Shown one piece after another: positions 5,783 to 8,698 of a stretch of 8,698 nucleotides of DNA (position 1 is its first letter; every line of letters begins with the position of its first letter). The position numbers were made by a program, and so were the translations under genes. The notes beneath the pieces were generated by a model. It was not told where the DNA came from. It ran no database searches and saw nothing but the letters and a program-made list of their open reading frames with translations. The stretch comes from Candidatus Gastranaerophilales bacterium. Lineage in GTDB: Bacteria > Cyanobacteriota > Vampirovibrionia > Gastranaerophilales > Gastranaerophilaceae. Location: positions 1-8,698 of the forward strand of contig CAAGQE010000323.1 in assembly GCA_900772035.1 (NCBI GenBank), in the 5' to 3' direction.

Positions 5783-7406
5783 AATCTTGCCATTCATCTA
5801 AAAATTTCTGTTCTGATTTTGTCAACAAAGACCTGTCGATAAGGCGTTCTTCAAAGGGATAGTGAGAAAGCACCTCAATCTCAAAATTCGGCTTTACCGA
5901 TTTTACATAAACAGCATTTTCAAGTCTTACACCTGCCGTTCCTGCTTTATACAACCCTGGTTCGATTGAAAAGACATAATTTTTCTTGAACGGCTTTGCA
6001 AAAGCGTCTTGAAACGAGCATCTCGGCGGAAATTCGTGAACGGAAATACCAATTCCGTGACCTGTCGAATGATTGAACAAATATCCGTTTTTATCTTCAT
6101 CCGTAAGGTTTTTGCGGGTATTCAAATCAATATCCTGCCAAGTTGTATCAGGAGAATATTTTTTTGTATAAGTCGAAATAAAAGCCTTTAAAACCTTTGT
6201 ATAAATGCGCTTGCATTCATCGTTCGGATTTCCTTTAACAAAAGTTCTGGTTATATCTGTTGCGATACCGCCTTCAAAATAGCCACCGCAGTCAATCATA
6301 ATCATATCACCGTCTTTAATCATTTTTTTGTCGGATGCAACGCTGTAATGAATAATAGAGGAGTTTGTACCCGATGCAATAATCGGCTTGAAACTTTGTG
6401 AAACTGCACCCTCTTCTTCAAAATATTTGATAATTGCACAATACAAATCATATTCCGATAATTGCTTATTTGAGTTAATCAAATCGTCCATTTTCTTCAA
6501 AACTTTGTCAGTTCTTGCAAAAGCAGATTTCAAATGAACAATTTCCGTATTATATTTTTGTGATTTTAATTCAAATATTTTCGATGACTTCAGCTTGTTT
6601 GACGAATGAATTTGCATAAAATCAGCCTGAGAAAGTGCGCCTTTATCGACCAATATTGATTTTTCGCGAATATTTGCCAAATGTTTTCTAAAAGTCGAAA
6701 GCTTGTGAATTTTTAAACCGTCAAATTTAAGCGGAATTTTTGAATCAGTAAAGATTTCAAACTCGTTATTTGTAACAATTGCTTTTGCTCTGGGTGCCGC
6801 AGAATAAGGGAAATCGAAATTTCTCAAGTTTGTAAAATAAGCAAAATCCACGGGGTTTGTAATCAAAAGCACTTCATTGTCTTTCAATTTCAACTTTTTG
6901 AATTTTTCCTCAGCGGAATATTTCGTTATTGACTTTGGAATTTCAACAACTTTGACGTTCGTATATTTGTTTTGAGCCAAGTCCTCAATCGGGTCATTTA
7001 AGATATACGAAATCTTGATTTTTTTCTTTGCGGCTTTCTTTTCCAAAGTTTGACAAAACTGCATAGGTACTTTGTTTGCGGTCAAAATCAAAGTAGAGTT
7101 TTTATCAAGAACGTTCAAAATTTCCTCAATCGGCGAACTTCCCTGCTGCATTTTTAAGACAGTAACAACATTGTGGTCGACTTCCTTGTCAGCCTGTTCG
7201 TGATATCTTCCGTCCGCGATTTGATAAACGTTATCGGAAGTTACTATGCAATCACCCATTGAACCCGAAAATCCCGTAACTTTATATCTGGAATTTAGGG
7301 GCAAAATGTTATATTCCGACAAAAAATCGTCGGCAGAATTTATCAAAATTGCATCCGCATTTTTAGATTTAATAAAATTTCTTAGTTCTTTAACTCTGTT
7401 TTTCAT
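5754..7406 (-). CDS. pepP: Xaa-Pro aminopeptidase P (M24B metallopeptidase)
   Basis: A 550-residue cytoplasmic dinuclear-metal peptidase predicted to remove an N-terminal residue next to proline. There is no signal peptide. It has the three-domain layout of the eukaryotic-type aminopeptidase P (XPNPEP): two creatinase N-like domains (first with SRYKVTGFSGSMGD at 39-52; second from about residue 165), then the pita-bread catalytic domain. All five metal ligands are visible: D372 (IDCGG), D384 (ATDITRTF), H450 (TGHGIG), E482 (SIEPGLY) and E496 (VRLENA). The IHYS histidine, H353, and H457 (VHEFPP) are also present. The two Asp ligands are 12 residues apart, where 11 is usual in proteins I recall. 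The product is nearer XPNPEP1 (about 620 residues) than E. coli PepP (about 440), so the gene symbol is by function only. It starts 10 bp after the parvulin stop and overlaps the methyltransferase start. Confidence 0.92.
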   Translation of the reverse strand: MKNRVKELRNFIKSKNADAILINSADDFLSEYNILPLNSRYKVTGFSGSMGDCIVTSDNVYQIADGRYHEQADKEVDHNVVTVLKMQQGSSPIEEILNVLDKNSTLILTANKVPMQFCQTLEKKAAKKKIKISYILNDPIEDLAQNKYTNVKVVEIPKSITKYSAEEKFKKLKLKDNEVLLITNPVDFAYFTNLRNFDFPYSAAPRAKAIVTNNEFEIFTDSKIPLKFDGLKIHKLSTFRKHLANIREKSILVDKGALSQADFMQIHSSNKLKSSKIFELKSQKYNTEIVHLKSAFARTDKVLKKMDDLINSNKQLSEYDLYCAIIKYFEEEGAVSQSFKPIIASGTNSSIIHYSVASDKKMIKDGDMIMIDCGGYFEGGIATDITRTFVKGNPNDECKRIYTKVLKAFISTYTKKYSPDTTWQDIDLNTRKNLTDEDKNGYLFNHSTGHGIGISVHEFPPRCSFQDAFAKPFKKNYVFSIEPGLYKAGTAGVRLENAVYVKSVKPNFEIEVLSHYPFEERLIDRSLLTKSEQKFLDEWQDYGKKNNLCN

Positions 7407-7416
7407 TATTTCACGC

Positions 7417-7701
7417 TTAGTATTTGTTTGTAACTACAATTAAGTGCCAACCGAACTGAGTTTTGACAGGGTCGGTAACTTTGTTTAATTCTGCAGAAAA
7501 TGCAGCATCTTCAAATTCTTTAACCATCATACCTTTGCCGAAACTTCCGAGTGAGCCGCCATCACCGCCTGACGGGCAAAGAGAGTATTTTCCCGCTGCG
7601 TGAGCAAAATCAATCTTTCCTGATTCAATTTCATTTTTAATATTTTTGGCTTCTTCTTCAGTTTTTACCAAAATATGGCTTGCTTCAACAAAATTTGTCA
7701 T
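7417..7701 (-). CDS. ppiC: Single-domain parvulin peptidyl-prolyl cis-trans isomerase
   Basis: A 94-residue protein that is a complete parvulin domain and nothing else, the size of E. coli PpiC (93 residues). Parvulins interconvert cis and trans Xaa-Pro bonds. Characteristic residues seen are H9 in ASHILVK, YSLCPSG with the active-site-region Cys at 42, GGSLGSFGKGMMVKEFEDAAF at 48-68, and the C-terminal PVKTQFGWHLIVV with H86. There is no signal peptide or membrane segment, so it should be cytoplasmic, unlike PrsA and SurA. The start is set at 7701 by an AGGAGA site six bases upstream; a longer in-frame reading from 7734 would run through that site and the promoter. It is the first gene of the operon, 10 bp ahead of the aminopeptidase, and divergent from miaB. 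Confidence 0.92.
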   Translation of the reverse strand: MTNFVEASHILVKTEEEAKNIKNEIESGKIDFAHAAGKYSLCPSGGDGGSLGSFGKGMMVKEFEDAAFSAELNKVTDPVKTQFGWHLIVVTNKY

Positions 7702-7707
7702 AAAAAA

Positions 7708-7713
7708 TCTCCT
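7708..7713 (-). promoter_or_regulatory. Strong ribosome binding site of the parvulin gene
   Basis: AGGAGA on the minus strand, six T before the ATG at 7701. It is the best Shine-Dalgarno in the window and decides the start. Confidence 0.8.
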
Positions 7714-7724
7714 ATTTGGAATAA

Positions 7725-7733
7725 AGTATAACA
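7725..7733 (-). promoter_or_regulatory. Extended -10 promoter of the parvulin-aminopeptidase-methyltransferase operon
   Basis: TGTTATACT is a 5-of-6 -10 box with an extended TGn element. It predicts a start near 7718 and a leader of about 17 bases that holds the AGGAGA site. No convincing -35 is found at 17 bp; TTGTAT at 7756-7751 would need a 20-bp spacer. Confidence 0.5.
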
Positions 7734-7757
7734 CACTTCGGTTGTTTACGATACAAT
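7728..7757 (+). promoter_or_regulatory. Proposed miaB promoter, overlapping the divergent promoter
   Basis: ATAACA (4 of 6, 7728-7733), an 18-bp spacer, and TACAAT (5 of 6, 7752-7757). The -10 ends six bases before the miaB ATG at 7764, so a start on or at the ATG is predicted, and no Shine-Dalgarno is present. The -35 bases are the same bases as the divergent extended -10. Confidence 0.4.
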
Positions 7758-7763
7758 TAGAAT

Positions 7764-8698
7764 ATGAATAAGAAATTTTATATTGAAACCATGGGCTGCC
7801 AGATGAACAAATCTGACACGGAAAGACTTGAAGGAATGTTTATGGAACTCGGTTACGACAAAACGACCGAGCAAAAAGAAGCAGATTTTTTAATTGTATC
7901 GACCTGCGCTATCAGACAGACTTCAGTCGACAAAGCATATAGCCAACTCGGTGTTTGGGGCAAAAGAAAAAAATCCAAACCCCATATCAAAATAGGTATA
8001 TGCGGTTGTGCAGCAGAAATTGACAAAGACAAACTCTTTAAGAGAATGCCTTATCTTGACTTAATTTTCGGAACACACAATATATTCAAATTCCCCGAAT
8101 TTGTAAAGCGTGTTGAAAACGGTGAAAAGGTTTGTGAAATCACAAATATTCCTTATCCTGAACCCGAAGAACTTTCAATAAACAGGCAAAACACAGTTGG
8201 CGCGTGGATTCCGATTATCGAGGGCTGCAACAACTTTTGCACATACTGCGTAGTTCCTTTTACCCGCGGACGAGAAAGAAGCCGTATGCCGCAATTAATC
8301 ATAAATGAAGCCAAAAAAGCCATTGAAAGCGGCAAAAAAGAAATCACTCTTTTGGGACAAAATGTTGACAGTTACGGCAAAGACCTTAAAAATCCCGATA
8401 TTACACTTGCTAATTTGCTTCGCGAATTGAACAAAATCGAAGGTAAATTCAGAATAAGATTCGTAACCTCTTATCCTACGGACATCACGGATGATTTGAT
8501 TAATGCGGTAGCAGAATGCGACAAGGTTTGCGAATTTTTCCATATTCCTATGCAATCGGGAAACTCTCGCGTACTAAAAGAAATGAACAGAAGATATAAC
8601 CGCGAGCAGTATTTTGAAATTTTCAAAAAAATCAGAAATAAATTCGACGAAGTTGAAATTACAAGCGATTTTATTGCAGGCTTCCCAGGAGAAACGGA
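7764..8698 (+). CDS. miaB: tRNA-2-methylthio-N6-dimethylallyladenosine synthase MiaB, 5' part (cut by window edge)
   Basis: A radical-SAM methylthiotransferase that adds the 2-methylthio group to i6A37 of tRNAs reading UNN codons. 311 codons are present, and roughly 120-140 C-terminal residues including the TRAM domain should lie beyond the window. The UPF0004 domain has the three auxiliary-cluster cysteines C12 (TMGCQMNKSD), C48 (STCAIR) and C82 (GCAAE). The radical-SAM CxxxCxxC is C155-C159-C162 (EGCNNFCTYCVVPFTRGRE). LLGQNVDSYG, HIPMQSGNSRVLKEMNR and DFIAGFPGET follow. GCQMNKSDxER, TCAIR followed by a KxYxxLG-type segment, and TYCVVP resemble cyanobacterial MiaB, whereas the second half of the motif SYPTDITDDLI is ordinary for the family. 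The MiaB assignment over MtaB/RimO rests on GCQMN and the TRGRExSR segment. It begins at the only ATG that includes the N-terminal strand FYIETMGC. Confidence 0.94.
   Translation, partial: MNKKFYIETMGCQMNKSDTERLEGMFMELGYDKTTEQKEADFLIVSTCAIRQTSVDKAYSQLGVWGKRKKSKPHIKIGICGCAAEIDKDKLFKRMPYLDLIFGTHNIFKFPEFVKRVENGEKVCEITNIPYPEPEELSINRQNTVGAWIPIIEGCNNFCTYCVVPFTRGRERSRMPQLIINEAKKAIESGKKEITLLGQNVDSYGKDLKNPDITLANLLRELNKIEGKFRIRFVTSYPTDITDDLINAVAECDKVCEFFHIPMQSGNSRVLKEMNRRYNREQYFEIFKKIRNKFDEVEITSDFIAGFPGET

Noticed and set aside
6009..6191. Plus-strand open frame antisense to the aminopeptidase active-site region
   Set aside because: It is opposite a strongly conserved coding segment and has no promoter or ribosome binding site.
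8153..8555. Two minus-strand open frames opposite miaB
   Set aside because: They are antisense to the conserved radical-SAM domain and show no Shine-Dalgarno or family motif.
1..8698. A defence island, mobile element or other new multi-gene system
   Set aside because: The gene set is housekeeping, composition looks uniform, and I see no transposase, integrase, inverted terminal repeats, direct-repeat array or tRNA-adjacent junction.

Overview
The window looks like ordinary chromosome from a low-GC bacterium. Two genes point to a non-photosynthetic relative of the Cyanobacteria (Vampirovibrionia/Melainabacteria, for example the gut order Gastranaerophilales). The small SLOG/DprA-like protein at 1199-1762 closely matches, from memory, a stand-alone protein conserved across cyanobacteria. 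The MiaB at the right edge also has cyanobacterial-style motifs around its auxiliary cysteines. No phage, IS element, CRISPR array, toxin-antitoxin or defence locus is visible, and no RNA gene is apparent. The placement is an inference from remembered homologues, not from a search.

Layout: (1) 1-1179 (+) is the 3' part of an FAD-dependent oxidoreductase cut by the left edge. (2) 1199-1762 (-) is the SLOG-fold protein; it converges on gene 1, and its intrinsic terminator lies inside the 3' end of gene 1. (3) 1763-1929 is a 167-bp spacer with a promoter for the SLOG gene and a weak hairpin. (4) 1930-2373 (-) encodes a small exported protein built almost entirely from an exact 21-residue tandem repeat. 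(5) 2374-2459 is a divergent promoter region with a perfect 7+7 dyad. (6) 2460-5027 (+) is a UvrD/PcrA helicase with an unusually long low-complexity linker before its C-terminal Tudor-like domain. (7) 5024-7701 (-) is a compact three-gene operon transcribed as ppiC-type parvulin, Xaa-Pro aminopeptidase P, then TrmH/SpoU RNA methyltransferase. (8) 7702-7763 is a second divergent promoter region with overlapping promoters. (9) 7764-8698 (+) is the 5' part of miaB, cut by the right edge.

How they fit together: helicase (genome maintenance and transcription-coupled repair), TrmH and MiaB (RNA modification), and parvulin plus aminopeptidase P (proline-specific folding and peptide turnover) are housekeeping functions. 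The parvulin/aminopeptidase P pair makes biochemical sense, because aminopeptidase P acts on the trans form of Xaa-Pro bonds. The least understood item is the 21-residue-repeat secreted protein. The most unusual regulatory signals are two genes whose -10 box sits exactly six bases before the ATG (candidate leaderless mRNAs), the overlapping divergent promoters at 7725-7757, and a convergent gene pair whose two stop codons share one CTAG inside a hairpin loop.
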